From assembly GCF_004342985.1 (NCBI RefSeq), contig NZ_SMBO01000001.1, forward strand, positions 1,240,001 to 1,304,000: 64,000 nt of DNA. The letters are read 5' to 3'. The notes beneath the pieces were generated by a model. That model was not told the DNA's origin and did no database searches. It saw only the letters and a program-made list of their open reading frames with translations. Made by a program: the position numbers and the translations under genes. This document shows, piece by piece, positions 51,303-62,247 of this stretch (position 1 is the stretch's first letter; every line of letters starts with the position of its first letter). This stretch comes from Novosphingobium sp. PhB57 (GTDB lineage Bacteria > Pseudomonadota > Alphaproteobacteria > Sphingomonadales > Sphingomonadaceae).

Positions 51303-52274
51303 ATGACTCAAGCCAGTGAACGTGCCCGCAATGCGCTGGACAGCGGGCGGCAGCAGGACGCCGTGGAGATCGCGCAGGAAGCCGGCGCTCGGGGGGATGC
51401 CGAATGTCTCGCCATGCTCGCGCGGTGGCGGCTGATCGGTAGTCCCCTGCCTCGCGACCTCGGCGAAGCGCGCCGTCTGCTGCGTGCGGCCACGTCCGCC
51501 GGCAGCGAGGACGCCGCGCTGATGGAGGCCGCTCTCACCGCCAACGGTACCGGCGCCCCTCAGGACTGGGCAGGCGCCACGGCCATCCTGCAGGAGACCG
51601 CGCAGCGCTACGGCGGCGCCGCCGCGCAAGACCTGGACCTGCTCGGGCGGATGGAGATCGACGCGGACGGCTATCCCCTCGCTCTGCCCGAACCCGAGCG
51701 GCTGGGCCAGGGCTATGAGGTCAGGCGCTGGCGGCAGTTTGTGACTCCCGAGGAATGCGCGCATCTCGCCATGTCCGTGCGCGACCTGCTGGCGCCCTCG
51801 ATCGTCGCGGATCCCCGCACCGGCCGCGCCATACCGCATCCGATCCGCACGTCATCTGCTGCCGTGATCGGTCCGACCCGCGAGTCCCTGCCGCTCCAGG
51901 CCATCATGCGGCGGCTGGCCGCGGCCACCGGCACGCGCGTGGAACAGGGCGAACCGCTCAACGTGCTGCACTATGCGCCCGGGCAGGAATACCGCGCTCA
52001 CATGGATACTCTGCCGCACGTCACCAACCAGCGTAAGGTGACGGCGCTGCTCTATCTCAACACCGGCTATCTCGGCGGCGAAACCTGCTTTCCCGAGCAG
52101 AACCTCTCGGTTGCGGGCGGCGGCGGCGACATGGTCGCCTTCGACAATACGCTCCCCGACGGTTCGCCGGACCCCCGCAGCCGTCATGCCGGCGCGCCGG
52201 TCCGGCAAGGCGCCAAGTGGGCCGCCACGCGCTGGATCCGGGCGCAGCCCTTCGACGTGTGGGACCAGGGCTGA
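51303..52274 (+). CDS. Prolyl 4-hydroxylase-like 2OG-Fe(II) oxygenase with Sel1-like repeats
   Basis: This 323-aa protein has Sel1-like helical repeats in its N-terminal half (about 1-130) and a double-stranded beta-helix domain (about 135-320). The iron ligands are in YRAHMDTLPH (H-x-D) and SRHAGAPV (distal His), and the oxoglutarate Lys is in GAKWAATRW. TALLYLNTGYLGGETCFPE is characteristic of P4H-like enzymes. It lies 87 bp after receptor 2, behind a terminator. It probably hydroxylates a protein, peptide or imported ligand; this is inferred from its neighbours. Confidence 0.85.
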   Translation: MTQASERARNALDSGRQQDAVEIAQEAGARGDAECLAMLARWRLIGSPLPRDLGEARRLLRAATSAGSEDAALMEAALTANGTGAPQDWAGATAILQETAQRYGGAAAQDLDLLGRMEIDADGYPLALPEPERLGQGYEVRRWRQFVTPEECAHLAMSVRDLLAPSIVADPRTGRAIPHPIRTSSAAVIGPTRESLPLQAIMRRLAAATGTRVEQGEPLNVLHYAPGQEYRAHMDTLPHVTNQRKVTALLYLNTGYLGGETCFPEQNLSVAGGGGDMVAFDNTLPDGSPDPRSRHAGAPVRQGAKWAATRWIRAQPFDVWDQG

Positions 52275-52290
52275 GCGGTGACGCCATGAC

Positions 52291-52322
52291 AAAAAAGGCC
52301 CCGGCAATGCCGAGGCCTTTTT
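52291..52322. terminator. Bidirectional terminator between oxygenase and clpB
   Basis: AAAAAAGGCC-CCGGCAATGCCG-AGGCCTTTTTT forms a 10-bp outer stem and an inner GGC/GCC stem, with A/T tracts on both sides. Confidence 0.85.
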
Positions 52323-52341
52323 CCGTTCGAGACGGTCGCGA

Positions 52342-54921
52342 TCACTCCACCACGATCGCCAGTGCGCCGTCGCCATCGTCGATCCGCAAATGCGAGCCGT
52401 CGGGGACTTCGCCGGCGAGCAGCTTCTCCGCCAGCGGGTCCTGCAAGTAGCGCTGCACCGCGCGCTTCAGCGGCCGCGCGCCGTAGACCGGATCATACCC
52501 TACCCGGCCGAGCCAGCGCTTGGCGGCCTCGGTGAGGTCCAGCGTGATCTTGCGGTCCTTGAGCAGCTTCTGCACGCGCGCGACCTGGATATCGACGATC
52601 GGGCCCATGTGTTCCTGGCCAAGGCGGTGGAACAGCACGATTTCGTCCAGGCGGTTGAGGAACTCGGGCCGGAAATGCCCGCGCACCACTTCCATCACTT
52701 GCGGCTCCACGCTGTCCACGTCCTGATCCTCGTCGAGCTGCGTCAGGTACTGGCTGCCGAGGTTGCTGGTCAGGATGATCAGGGTGTTGGTGAAGTCCAC
52801 CACCCTGCCCTGTCCGTCGGTCAGGCGGCCATCGTCGAGCACTTGCAGCAGCACGTTGAACACGTCCGGATGGGCCTTCTCGACTTCGTCGAACAGCACG
52901 ACCTGATAAGGACGGCGCCGCACGGCTTCGGTCAGCACGCCGCCTTCATCGTAACCGACATAGCCCGGAGGCGCGCCGATCAGGCGGGAGACGGCGTGCT
53001 TTTCCATGAACTCCGACATGTCGATGCGCACCATCGCGCTGTCGTCGTCGAACAGGAAGCCGGCCAGTGCCTTGGTCAGTTCGGTCTTGCCGACACCCGT
53101 GGGGCCGAGGAACAGGAACGAGCCCAAGGGCCGGTTCGGATCCTGAAGCCCGGCGCGGGCACGTCGCACCGCCTTGGACACCGCCGAAACCGCATCCTTC
53201 TGGCCGATCACGCGCGCGCCGATCATCTCCTCCATCTTGAGGAGCTTCTCGCGCTCACCCTCCAGCATCTTGTCGACCGGCACGCCCGTCCAGCGGCTGA
53301 CGACGCCAGCGATGTCGTCCTCCGTGACCTCTTCACGCAAAAGAGCGTTGCCCGCCTGGGCCTGCGCTTCGGTCAGCTTGCGCTCCAGCGAGGGGATCGT
53401 GCCGTAGGACAGCTCGCCCGCCTTGGCGAGATCGCCAAGCCGCTGGGCCTGATCGAGTTCGCTGCGCGCGGCGTCGAGCTGCTCCTTGATCCGGCCCTCG
53501 GCGGCGATCTTGTCGCGCTCGTTCTGCCAACGGGTGGTCAGTTCGCTGGATTGCTGCTCCAGATTGGCCAGTTCCTCGCGCAGATTGACGAGGCGGTCCC
53601 GGGAAGCCTCGTCGGTCTCCTTGGCGAGGGCCATTTCCTCGATCTTGAGCTGGATGATCCGGCGGTCGAGCTTCTCGATCTCCTCGGGCTTGCTCTCCAC
53701 TTCCATGCGGATGCGGCTGGCGGCCTCGTCCATGAGGTCGATCGCCTTGTCCGGCAGGAAGCGGTTGGTGATGTAGCGGTTGGAAAGCGTCGCCGCGGCC
53801 ACCAGCGCCGCATCGGTGATGCGCACGCCGTGGTGCAGCTCGTACTTTTCCTTGAGCCCGCGCAGGATCGAGATCGTATCCTCGACCGTCGGCTCGCCCA
53901 CGAAGACCGGCTGGAAGCGGCGCTGCAAGGCGGCGTCCTTCTCGACGTATTTCTGGTATTCGTCGAGCGTGGTCGCGCCGATGCAGTGCAGTTCGCCGCG
54001 TGCCAGCGCAGGCTTCAGCAGGTTGCCCGCGTCCATCGAGCCTTCGGAAGCGCCCGCGCCGATCAGCGTGTGCATCTCGTCGATGAACAGGATGATCTGC
54101 CCGTCCGCGCCCTTCACTTCGTCGAGCACGGCCTTCAACCGCTCCTCGAACTCGCCGCGATACTTGGCGCCCGCGATCAGCGAACCCATGTCGAGCGCCA
54201 TGAGGCTGCGGTCCTTGAGGCTGTCGGGCACGTCGCCATTGGCGATGCGCAGCGCCAGACCCTCGGCGATGGCGGTCTTGCCGACGCCGGGATCGCCGAT
54301 GAGGACGGGGTTGTTCTTGGTGCGACGGGCGAGGATCTGCACGGTGCGGCGGATTTCCTCGTCTCGGCCGATCACCGGATCGAGCTTCCCGTCCCGCGCG
54401 GCCTGGGTGAGGTCGCGCGCGTACTTCTTCATCGCGTCATAGGCGTTCTCGGCCGAGGCGCTGTCGGCATTGCGGCCGCCGCGCAGCTCGGAAATCGCCG
54501 CCTCCAGTGCCTGGGGCGTGAGGTTGGCGGCCTTGAGCGCCTGCCCGGCCGAAGTGGTGGTGGCAAGCGCCAGCGCCAGCAACATGCGCTCCACGGTGAC
54601 GAAGCTGTCGCCGGACTTGGCGGCGAGCTGCTCGGCCTGATCGAGCACGCGCACCGCGTCATTGTCCAGGCCGGGCGCGCCTTGCGCGCCGCTGCCCGAG
54701 ACGGTGGGAATCTTGCCCAGCGCCTTGTCGACTTCCTGCACGGCGAAGGCCGGGTTGCCGCCCGCGCGCTGGATAAGACCGGACGCCATGCCCTCGCTAT
54801 CCTCGAGAAGGGCCTTGAGGACATGGTCGGGGCTGATGCGCTGGTGGTTCATGCGGATCGCAACGGTCTGCGCCGCCTGAAGGAACCCCTTGGCCCGGTC
54901 AGTGAATTTTTCGAGATTCAT
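52342..54921 (-). CDS. clpB: ATP-dependent chaperone ClpB
   Basis: This 859-aa AAA+ disaggregase works with DnaK to rescue aggregated proteins. It has an N-terminal Clp domain, then Walker [15 protein letters not shown] (first AAA). The middle coiled-coil (M) domain (about 410-525) is specific to ClpB. The second Walker [15 protein letters not shown], and the C-terminal domain follow. The ATG at 54921 ([15 protein letters not shown]) gives the standard length. A heat-shock-type promoter lies 28-55 bp upstream. Confidence 0.97.
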   Translation of the reverse strand: MNLEKFTDRAKGFLQAAQTVAIRMNHQRISPDHVLKALLEDSEGMASGLIQRAGGNPAFAVQEVDKALGKIPTVSGSGAQGAPGLDNDAVRVLDQAEQLAAKSGDSFVTVERMLLALALATTTSAGQALKAANLTPQALEAAISELRGGRNADSASAENAYDAMKKYARDLTQAARDGKLDPVIGRDEEIRRTVQILARRTKNNPVLIGDPGVGKTAIAEGLALRIANGDVPDSLKDRSLMALDMGSLIAGAKYRGEFEERLKAVLDEVKGADGQIILFIDEMHTLIGAGASEGSMDAGNLLKPALARGELHCIGATTLDEYQKYVEKDAALQRRFQPVFVGEPTVEDTISILRGLKEKYELHHGVRITDAALVAAATLSNRYITNRFLPDKAIDLMDEAASRIRMEVESKPEEIEKLDRRIIQLKIEEMALAKETDEASRDRLVNLREELANLEQQSSELTTRWQNERDKIAAEGRIKEQLDAARSELDQAQRLGDLAKAGELSYGTIPSLERKLTEAQAQAGNALLREEVTEDDIAGVVSRWTGVPVDKMLEGEREKLLKMEEMIGARVIGQKDAVSAVSKAVRRARAGLQDPNRPLGSFLFLGPTGVGKTELTKALAGFLFDDDSAMVRIDMSEFMEKHAVSRLIGAPPGYVGYDEGGVLTEAVRRRPYQVVLFDEVEKAHPDVFNVLLQVLDDGRLTDGQGRVVDFTNTLIILTSNLGSQYLTQLDEDQDVDSVEPQVMEVVRGHFRPEFLNRLDEIVLFHRLGQEHMGPIVDIQVARVQKLLKDRKITLDLTEAAKRWLGRVGYDPVYGARPLKRAVQRYLQDPLAEKLLAGEVPDGSHLRIDDGDGALAIVVE

Positions 54922-54948
54922 GGTATGAATTGCCTCCTGATCTCGACC

Positions 54949-54976
54949 ATATAGTGTTGCATATTTACAACACAAG
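54949..54976 (-). promoter_or_regulatory. RpoH (sigma-32)-type promoter of clpB
   Basis: On the minus strand CTTGTG and CTATAT are separated by 16 bp, close to the alphaproteobacterial sigma-32 consensus CTTGAA-N16/17-CTATAT. A perfect 6-bp inverted repeat GTGTTG-N8-CAACAC overlaps the spacer and -35 region and may be a second operator. Confidence 0.55.
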
Positions 54977-55268
54977 GCATGCCGTGACATTTTTCGCGCC
55001 GCGGTCATTTCCGGCCGCAGATGGGAAGAAATCGTGGATTCTCAAGAGCCGGAACCGGCTGGCTACAAGATGGGAACCACAGCGCCGAATGCCACCCCAA
55101 AATCACCTGAGATCGGGCAGGATTTTCCGCGGGTTTTCGGTCAGGCCGCTTCCAAACGTCGCCCGGGCGTTGAACGCGGCGATCCGGCCGCATTCGCTTG
55201 GCGCCGCACGCCGCCTTGCCTAGCCTTCGCCAACCAGACCGGAAAAACAACGGGAAGAGGCATCAGAC
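54977..55268. other. Intergenic region upstream of the SnoaL-like gene
   Basis: These 292 bp contain no gene or strong hairpin I can support. The end nearest 55268 should hold the ribosome-binding site of the following gene (GGGAAGAGG). Confidence 0.4.
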
Positions 55269-55724
55269 GTGGCGAAATTCACTCCCCAGCAGGCAGCGGA
55301 CGTGCTTGCGATCAAGCAGGTCGTCTACGAATGGGGCGACGAACTGGACATTCACAACGGCCTCGAAATGCGCAAGACCGACGTGCTGGCCGAAGATGTC
55401 TCCTACAACGTCGGCGGCGCTTGGCGCGAAGGGCTGACAGAAGTGGAAGCCTTCTACAAGGGCCGGGCCGAGGCCATGCGCGCGGGCGCGGGCCTGATGA
55501 CCATGCGCCACATCATCACCTCGCTGCGCGTCTCGTTCGACGGCGCCGACCAGGCGAAAGTCGGCTACCTCCTGGTCTTCTTCGCCGCGCTGGGCGACGG
55601 CCCCTTCGACAAGTATTGCGATCCGCTGGCCGTTGCCGACGTGACGATGGAATGTCGCCGCGATCCGGACGGCGAATGGCGGATCACCCGCTTCGATTCG
55701 GGGCAGATCTTCAAGCGGGGCTGA
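55269..55724 (+). CDS. SnoaL-like / NTF2-fold protein
   Basis: This 151-aa protein has the alpha+beta cone pattern of nuclear transport factor 2-like proteins. Helix 1 is QQAADVLAIKQVVYEWGDEL, and WREGLTEVEAFYKGR and MTMRHIITSLRVSFDG follow. These folds serve as small enzymes or binding proteins in polyketide, steroid and aromatic pathways; no catalytic residue identifies one here. The start is GTG 55269 with GGGAAGAGG upstream. It is monocistronic. Confidence 0.8.
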   Translation: MAKFTPQQAADVLAIKQVVYEWGDELDIHNGLEMRKTDVLAEDVSYNVGGAWREGLTEVEAFYKGRAEAMRAGAGLMTMRHIITSLRVSFDGADQAKVGYLLVFFAALGDGPFDKYCDPLAVADVTMECRRDPDGEWRITRFDSGQIFKRG

Positions 55725-55836
55725 GGGATCAGGGATCCGTCGTCCCGGACTGGATTTAGGGCGACGGCATTCCGCCGATCCCGGGGCCGCACCATTGCCG
55801 CTGGCCCTTGCCGAACAACGTGCTAGACCTTCGGCC

Positions 55837-58752
55837 ATGCGACTTGCTCCTCGTTCCAGCGCCATCGCGCTCGCCGCCGCTCTGCTCCTCTCCGCCTGCG
55901 CCAGCGGCCCGACAGCGGACCTCGCCGCGGCGCCCGCCGCGCCTGCCGACAAGGCGGGTCCGGCCCCCGCCTCCCCGGCCGAACTCGTGGCCAAAGTGGA
56001 CATTCCCTACGAGAAGTTCGTGCTGGCCAACGGCCTCACCACGATCGTCCATACCGACCGCAAGGCCCCGATCGTCGGCGTGACGGCCTATTACAAGGTC
56101 GGCTCCAAGAACGAACCGCGCGGCAAGACCGGCTTCGCACACCTCTACGAGCACTTGTTCTTCGGCGGCTCGGCCAACGTGCCGGACTTCGATATCCCGC
56201 TGGAAGCGGCAGGCTCCACCCCCACCAACGGCTCGACCTGGTACGATCGCACCAACTACGTGGAAACCGTGCCCACCGGCGCGCTCGACGTGGCCCTGTT
56301 CATGGAGAGCGACCGCATGGGCCACCTGCTGCCCGCAGTGACTCAGGACAAGCTCGACAAGCAGCGGGGCGTCGTCCAGAACGAGAAGCGCCAGGGCGAC
56401 AACCAGCCTTACGGCCTGTTCGAATATGCGCAGAGCGAAGGCCTGCTGCCCGTCGGCCACCCCTATCGCCACTCCACGATCGGCTCGATGGCCGATCTCG
56501 ACGCCGCCACCCTCACCGATGTGCGCAAGTGGTTCACCGATCACTATGGCCCGAACAACGTGGTGCTCGTGCTCTCGGGCGACATCGACGCCGCCACCGC
56601 GCGGCCCAAAGTGGAGAAGTGGTTCGGCGACATCCCGCGCGGCCCGGACATCAAGCCGGTAACCGCGGAACCGCTGACGCTGGGCGCGCCGGTGAAGCGC
56701 GAGATCGTCGATCAGGTGCCGGTCCTGCGCCTCACCCGCAACTGGACCGCGCCCGGCCTCAACGACCGCGAGACGCTCGCCCTGCAAATGGGCATGCACA
56801 TCCTCGGCGGCCTCGCCAGTTCGCGGCTCGACAACGAACTGGTGCGCGGACAGCAGCTGGCCGTGGCAGTCACCGCCTATTCGCAGGTCTTCCAGCAGCT
56901 CAGCTTCCTGACCATGGCGATGGACGTGAAGCCCGGCGTGGACCGCGCCAAGGCCGATGCCGCTTTCGACAAGGTGCTGGCGGACTACTTGCGCGACGGG
57001 CCGACGGAAGACGAAGTGCGCCGCGCCGTCGTCAGCACGCTCTCCGGCGAGATCGGCGGGCTGGAGCGCGTCGGCGGCTTCAGCGGCAAGGGCGCGACCC
57101 TGGCCGAGGGCCAGGTCTATTCGGACGATCCGGCAAAGTACAAGGAAGACCTTGCCCGCATGGCCGCGCTGACGCCGGCGGAGATCAAGGCGGCCATGAA
57201 CAAGTGGCTCTCGCGCCCGGTCTATGCGCTCGATGTCCTGCCCGGCCAGCGCAAGGAAAGCGGCGATGCCATGGGCGGCTGGGGCGACGAGGCGGAAAAC
57301 CCCGCGCCCGGCTCCAACCCGAAGGGCGCCGCCCCCAAGGCGAAAACCCCCACCCTCGCCGCCGGCCCCAAACGCGATATGCCGCCCCTCGGCCAGATCG
57401 GCGCCCTGACTTTCCCCGCCATCGAGCGCACCACCTTGTCGAACGGCATTCCGGTCGCGCTCGCGCGCCGCACTGCCGTGCCAAAGCTGGTCCTCACGCT
57501 CGACTTCGACGCCGGCTATGCGGCCGATGCGCTCGACACGCCGGGCACGCAGGGGCTGATGCTGGCCATGCTCGACCAGGGCACCAGCAAGCTCGACGCC
57601 ACCCAGATCGCCGAAGCGCAGGAGCGCCTGGGCGCCAGCATCTCGATCGACGGCTCGCTCGATACCAGCAGCGTGACGCTCTCGGCGCTGTCCGCCAATC
57701 TGGCGCCTTCGCTCGATCTCACCGCGCAGATCGTCCGCGACGCCGCCTTCGCGCCCTCCGAGGTCGCCCGTGTCAAGGCGCAGTCGGAAGCGGAGCTGGC
57801 ACAGGCGCTCTCCACGCCGAACGCTCTCGCCGCGCGTTCGCTGGGGGCGGAACTCTTCGGCACGCATCCTTATGCCCAGCCCGGTGACGGCCTGGGCGAT
57901 GCCGCTTCGCTGGCCGCGTTGACCCCGGCGCAGCTCAAGGCCGCGCGCGACAAGTGGCTTCGCCCCGATATCGCCACCATCACCGTTGTCGGCGATGTGA
58001 CCATGGCCGAACTGAAGCCGATGCTCGAACGCGCCTTCGGGCAATGGCAGGCCCCGGCCGCGCCCAAGCCCGTCAAGCCGCTCGGCGCCGCCGTGCCGGC
58101 GGCAGGCGGCAACCGCATCGTCCTGATCGACCGTCCCGGCTCGCCGCAGTCGGTGATCATGGCCGGCCGCGTGCTGCCGATGACCGGCCGGACGCCCGAT
58201 ACCGAAGCACTGCAGCTCGCCAACGACGTGATGGGCGGCGGCTTCCTCTCGCGCCTCAACAAGGACCTGCGCGAGGAAAAGGGCTGGAGTTACGGCGTGC
58301 GCAGCGGCGTTGCACAGCCTGTCGGACCGCGCTCGGTACAAGTCTCGGCCCCGGTCCAGTCGGACAAGACGGGAGAGGCTATCAAGGCGATCATCGCCGA
58401 CATGGGCGCGTTCCCGGGCAGCAAGCCGGTGACCGCCGAGGAACTGCAGCGCGTCACCGAAGGCGCGATCCGTCAGCTTCCCAACCAGTTCGAAACCGGG
58501 GCGGCAGTGCAGGCCGCGATCCGCAAGAATGACCGCCTCGGCCGACCCGAAGACTACTACGTCGGGCTCGCCGCGCGCTACCGCACCATCGATGCCAAGG
58601 CGATCGGCGCCGCCGCCACCCAGTACCTCCAGCCCAAGGGCCTGACCTTCGTGGTGGTGGGCGACCGCAAGCTGGTGGAACCGCAACTCAAGGGCCTGGG
58701 CCTGCCCGTGGAAGTGCGCGCCGCCCCGGCCGCGCCTCAAGGCCAGGAATAA
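55837..58752 (+). CDS. Peptidase M16 lipoprotein, two-domain type
   Basis: This 971-aa protein has a lipoprotein signal ending LLLSACAS (Cys near residue 20), so it is membrane anchored in the periplasm. The first M16 half has the inverted zinc motif HLYEH (in KTGFAHLYEHLFFGG), and the distal Glu is in the following helix. The second half (from about 500) is the inactive M16 domain with FPAIERTTLSNGIPVAL. Such pairs degrade peptides. The ATG at 55837 places the signal first. Confidence 0.9.
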   Translation: MRLAPRSSAIALAAALLLSACASGPTADLAAAPAAPADKAGPAPASPAELVAKVDIPYEKFVLANGLTTIVHTDRKAPIVGVTAYYKVGSKNEPRGKTGFAHLYEHLFFGGSANVPDFDIPLEAAGSTPTNGSTWYDRTNYVETVPTGALDVALFMESDRMGHLLPAVTQDKLDKQRGVVQNEKRQGDNQPYGLFEYAQSEGLLPVGHPYRHSTIGSMADLDAATLTDVRKWFTDHYGPNNVVLVLSGDIDAATARPKVEKWFGDIPRGPDIKPVTAEPLTLGAPVKREIVDQVPVLRLTRNWTAPGLNDRETLALQMGMHILGGLASSRLDNELVRGQQLAVAVTAYSQVFQQLSFLTMAMDVKPGVDRAKADAAFDKVLADYLRDGPTEDEVRRAVVSTLSGEIGGLERVGGFSGKGATLAEGQVYSDDPAKYKEDLARMAALTPAEIKAAMNKWLSRPVYALDVLPGQRKESGDAMGGWGDEAENPAPGSNPKGAAPKAKTPTLAAGPKRDMPPLGQIGALTFPAIERTTLSNGIPVALARRTAVPKLVLTLDFDAGYAADALDTPGTQGLMLAMLDQGTSKLDATQIAEAQERLGASISIDGSLDTSSVTLSALSANLAPSLDLTAQIVRDAAFAPSEVARVKAQSEAELAQALSTPNALAARSLGAELFGTHPYAQPGDGLGDAASLAALTPAQLKAARDKWLRPDIATITVVGDVTMAELKPMLERAFGQWQAPAAPKPVKPLGAAVPAAGGNRIVLIDRPGSPQSVIMAGRVLPMTGRTPDTEALQLANDVMGGGFLSRLNKDLREEKGWSYGVRSGVAQPVGPRSVQVSAPVQSDKTGEAIKAIIADMGAFPGSKPVTAEELQRVTEGAIRQLPNQFETGAAVQAAIRKNDRLGRPEDYYVGLAARYRTIDAKAIGAAATQYLQPKGLTFVVVGDRKLVEPQLKGLGLPVEVRAAPAAPQGQE

Positions 58753-58766
58753 AGGAGAGAAATGGA

Positions 58767-59069
58767 ATGTCGCTGCTCGGCGGAACTTACGAATGCTCGA
58801 CCAAGACCCCGATGGGCCACCAGAAGGGCACGCTGACCATCGTGCCCGAAGGTGACACTTTCACCGGCCAGATCACGGGCGATCTCGGCACGATGGAGCT
58901 GCGCGGCGGCACCATCAGCGGCAACCAGCTGAGCTGGAAGATGAAGATGACTTCGCCCATGCCGATCGACCTCGACTGCAAGGCCACGGTCGACGGCACC
59001 GCGCTGACCGGCACGATCAAGGCCGGGTTCTTCGGCACCATGCCGCTGGAAGGCACGAAAACGAGCTGA
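58767..59069 (+). CDS. Small beta-rich protein of unknown function
   Basis: This 100-aa protein without a signal peptide consists of alternating strands (MGHQKGTLTIVPEGDTFTGQ, MELRGGTISGNQLSWKMKM). It lies 14 bp after the M16 gene and starts at ATG 58767, so it is probably in the same operon. It resembles small cytosolic beta-barrel domains, but I cannot name the family. Confidence 0.7.
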   Translation: MSLLGGTYECSTKTPMGHQKGTLTIVPEGDTFTGQITGDLGTMELRGGTISGNQLSWKMKMTSPMPIDLDCKATVDGTALTGTIKAGFFGTMPLEGTKTS

Positions 59070-59188
59070 TCCGGGAGTGCGGCGGCGGGATGAGACCTGC
59101 CACCCGCGCCGGCCTGACGCCGGGTTTTCCGGAGTGGCCGGACCCGGCGAACCGGGTCACTGCCGAGCGGACCTCACGCCGCACAACG

Positions 59189-59229
59189 AAAAAGCCCCGG
59201 AAAAGCGCTCTGCTTTTCCGGGGCTTTTT
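59189..59229. terminator. Bidirectional terminator between the M16 operon and gatB
   Basis: AAAAAGCCCCGGAAAAGC and GCTTTTCCGGGGCTTTTT form a perfect 18-bp stem with loop GCTCT. Confidence 0.95.
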
Positions 59230-59249
59230 CTATTCGTTGAGGCGCAAGA

Positions 59250-60746
59250 TCAGCCCAGCTTGGCCTTGAGAATCTCGTTCACCACCTGCGGGTTGCCCTT
59301 GCCGGCCATGGCCTTCATCGTCTGGCCGACGAAGAAGCCGAACAGTGCAACCTTGCCTTCGCGGTACTGGGCGACCTTGTCAGCATTGGCGGCGAGGATC
59401 TCGTCCACCTTGGCCTCGATGGCGCCGGTGTCCGATTCCTGCTTAAGGCCCTCGCGCTCGACGATGACACCGGCATTGTCACCGGTCTCGAACATCGTTT
59501 CCAGCACCTGCTTGGCGATCGAGCCCGAGATCGTGCCCTTGCCCACCAGCGCCAGCAGTTCCGCCGCCTGCTCGTGGCTGATCGGCGAGTCTTCAAGGCT
59601 CTTGCCCTGCTTGTTGAGCGCGCCGAAGAACTCGGAGATGAGCCAGTTGGCCGCCTGCTTGGCGACTTCGGCGGGCGCCTTGCCCTGCGCCGAAGCGGTT
59701 TCCGCCAGCAGCGCCTCGAACCAGGCGAAGGTATCGACGTCGGCGGTCAGCACGGCGGCGTTATAGGCCGAAAGGCCCAGCTCGCCTTCGTAGCGGGCGC
59801 GCTTGGCGTCCGGCAGCTCCGGCAGGCTGGCACGGCATGCCTCAAGGAAGGCATCGTCCAGTTCCAGCGGCAGCAGGTCCGGATCGGGGAAGTAGCGATA
59901 GTCGTGCGCGTCTTCCTTCGAGCGCATCGAACGCGTGGAGCCGGTGGTGGGATCGAACAGGCGGGTTTCCTGCACGATCTTGCCGCCCGCTTCCAGCACA
60001 TCGACCTGACGGCTCGCCTCGTGCTCGATCGCCTGCATGACGAAGCGCACGGAGTTGACGTTCTTGGTCTCGGTACGGGTGCCGAGTTCGTCACCGGGCT
60101 TGCGCACCGAAACGTTGACGTCGGCGCGCATCGAGCCCTGGTCCATGTTGCCGTCGCACGAGCCGACATAGCGCAGGATCGTGCGCAGCTTCGACAGGTA
60201 GGCGCCGGCTTCGGCGGGCGAAGTCATGTCCGGACGGCTGACGATTTCCATCAGCGCCACGCCGGAACGGTTGAGGTCGACATAAGACATCGTCGGATGC
60301 TGGTCGTGCATCAGCTTGCCCGCGTCCTGTTCGACGTGGATGCGCTCGATGCCGATCACCTTGTCGGCCGGGATGCCCGCCTTCTCGTCCGCCTCGATGG
60401 TCAGCGAGCCCTCACCCACGATCGGGTGGTAGAGCTGGCTGATCTGGTAGCCCTGCGGAAGATCGGCGTAGAAGTAGTTCTTGCGGTCGAAGCGCGACCA
60501 CTTGTTGATCTGCGCCTCGATCGCCATGCCGGTACGCACGGCCTGACGGATGCATTCGCCGTTCAGCACCGGCAACATGCCCGGCATCGCCGCGTCGATC
60601 AGCGAGACCTGGCTGTTCGGCTCCGCGCCGAACGCCGTCGCCGAGCCGGAGAACAGCTTGGAGTTCGAGGTGACCTGCGCGTGGACTTCGAGGCCGATCA
60701 CGACCTCCCAGTCACCGGTGGCGCCCTGGATGCGATACGTGCTCAT
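59250..60746 (-). CDS. gatB: Asp-tRNA(Asn)/Glu-tRNA(Gln) amidotransferase subunit B
   Basis: This 498-aa subunit binds the misacylated tRNA and phosphorylates the acyl group before amidation. Typical stretches are [22 protein letters not shown] (about 13-34, quoted only in part: [11 protein letters not shown]) and [20 protein letters not shown]. The C-terminal YqeY-like tail (about 355-498) contacts tRNA. It starts 1 bp after the gatA stop. The cluster gatC-gatA-gatB is complete. Confidence 0.97.
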   Translation of the reverse strand: MSTYRIQGATGDWEVVIGLEVHAQVTSNSKLFSGSATAFGAEPNSQVSLIDAAMPGMLPVLNGECIRQAVRTGMAIEAQINKWSRFDRKNYFYADLPQGYQISQLYHPIVGEGSLTIEADEKAGIPADKVIGIERIHVEQDAGKLMHDQHPTMSYVDLNRSGVALMEIVSRPDMTSPAEAGAYLSKLRTILRYVGSCDGNMDQGSMRADVNVSVRKPGDELGTRTETKNVNSVRFVMQAIEHEASRQVDVLEAGGKIVQETRLFDPTTGSTRSMRSKEDAHDYRYFPDPDLLPLELDDAFLEACRASLPELPDAKRARYEGELGLSAYNAAVLTADVDTFAWFEALLAETASAQGKAPAEVAKQAANWLISEFFGALNKQGKSLEDSPISHEQAAELLALVGKGTISGSIAKQVLETMFETGDNAGVIVEREGLKQESDTGAIEAKVDEILAANADKVAQYREGKVALFGFFVGQTMKAMAGKGNPQVVNEILKAKLG

Positions 60747-60747
60747 A

Positions 60748-62247
60748 TTACCACCACTTCTCGGGCTTGGCCGCGAACTGCGCGCGCTGTTCGAGCGCGA
60801 GACCCGCGTTCAGCACGCCCTGTTCGTCGAAAGCCTTGCCGATGACCTGAAGACCCAGCGGCAGACCTTCGCGGTTGAGGCCGGCCGGGACCGACATCGC
60901 CGGAAGACCTGCGAGCGAGGCCGGCACCGCGAAGACGTCGTTGAGGTACATCTTCAGCGGATCGTCGACGTTCTCACCCAGGCCGAAAGCGGCCGAAGGC
61001 GCGGTCGGCGCGAGGATCACGTCGCACTGCTCGAAAGCCTTGGCGAAGTCCTGTGCGATCAGCGCGCGGACCTTCTGGGCCTGCGTGTAGTAGGCGTCGT
61101 AGAAGCCGGCCGAGAGCACGTAAGTGCCGATCAGGATGCGGCGCTTCACCTCGGGGCCGAAACCGGCGGCGCGGGTCGCGGCGTACATGTCCTGAAGGTT
61201 GGCACCGTCCGGCAGATCGCGCAGGCCGTAACGCACGCCGTCATAGCGCGCGAGGTTGGACGAGGCTTCGGCAGGCGCAATGATGTAGTAGGTCGGCAGC
61301 GCGTACTTGGTGTGCGGCAGCGAAATCTCGACGATCTCCGCGCCCGCATCCTTCAGCCAGGCGATGCCGTCGTCCCACGACTTCGACACGTCCTCATCAA
61401 GGCCATCGACGCGGTATTCCTTCGGAATGCCGACCTTCTTGCCCTTCATGTCGCCGGAAAGCGCGGCTTCCCAGTTCGGCACCGGCAGGTCGAGGCTGGT
61501 CGAATCCTTGGCGTCGAAACCGGCCATGGCTTCGAGCATGATCGCGCAGTCCTGCACCGAGCGGGCCATCGGGCCCGCCTGGTCGAGCGAACTGGCGAAA
61601 GCGACCACGCCCCAGCGCGAGCAGCGGCCATAGGTCGGCTTGATGCCGGTGGTGCCGGTGAAAGCGGCGGGCTGGCGGATCGAGCCGCCGGTATCCGTGC
61701 CGGTCGCTGCCGGGCAGAGGCGCGCGGCGAGAGCCGACGACGAACCGCCCGAGGAACCACCCGGAGCCAGCGCGGCGTTGCCGCCGTCATTCCGCTTCCA
61801 CGGCGAGATCACGTTGCCGAAATAGCTGGTCTCGTTCGACGAGCCCATGGCGAACTGGTCGAGGTTGAGCTTGCCCAGCATGCCCGCGCCGGCATCCCAC
61901 AGCTTCTGCGAGACGGTCGATTCGTACTGCGGCTTGAAGCCTTCCAGCATGTGGCTGGCGGCCGTGGTCTGCACGTCGAAAGTCGCGAACAGGTCCTTCA
62001 TGCCGATCGGCACGCCGCCCATCTTGCCGAGCGCTTCGCCGCGCGCACGCTTGGCATCGGTGGCCTGTGCGGCTTCGATCGCCTTTTCGGGCGTGGCGAT
62101 GATGAAGGCGTTCAGCGCTTCCTGCGCGGCGGCGACATTGGCGTTGAACGCTTCTGCCACTTCGACGGCGGAGAAATCGCCGTTCGCAACGCCGTCGCGG
62201 ATCTGCGCGACGCCGAGTTCCGTAAGAGAGTTTGAAGTATCGGGCAT
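60748..62247 (-). CDS. gatA: Asp-tRNA(Asn)/Glu-tRNA(Gln) amidotransferase subunit A
   Basis: This 499-aa amidase releases ammonia from glutamine. The Ser-cisSer-Lys triad lies in [22 protein letters not shown] and [15 protein letters not shown]. The start ATG overlaps the gatC stop (TAATG). Confidence 0.97.
   Translation of the reverse strand: MPDTSNSLTELGVAQIRDGVANGDFSAVEVAEAFNANVAAAQEALNAFIIATPEKAIEAAQATDAKRARGEALGKMGGVPIGMKDLFATFDVQTTAASHMLEGFKPQYESTVSQKLWDAGAGMLGKLNLDQFAMGSSNETSYFGNVISPWKRNDGGNAALAPGGSSGGSSSALAARLCPAATGTDTGGSIRQPAAFTGTTGIKPTYGRCSRWGVVAFASSLDQAGPMARSVQDCAIMLEAMAGFDAKDSTSLDLPVPNWEAALSGDMKGKKVGIPKEYRVDGLDEDVSKSWDDGIAWLKDAGAEIVEISLPHTKYALPTYYIIAPAEASSNLARYDGVRYGLRDLPDGANLQDMYAATRAAGFGPEVKRRILIGTYVLSAGFYDAYYTQAQKVRALIAQDFAKAFEQCDVILAPTAPSAAFGLGENVDDPLKMYLNDVFAVPASLAGLPAMSVPAGLNREGLPLGLQVIGKAFDEQGVLNAGLALEQRAQFAAKPEKWW

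Noticed and set aside
52390..54954. Long open frame antisense to clpB (854 codons)
   Set aside because: It is the reverse of a universal chaperone with all motifs in place.
55756..58740. Long open frame antisense to the M16 gene (994 codons)
   Set aside because: Same reason: the sense strand encodes a full M16 lipoprotein, and the reverse product is low-complexity Arg/Gly/His-rich.
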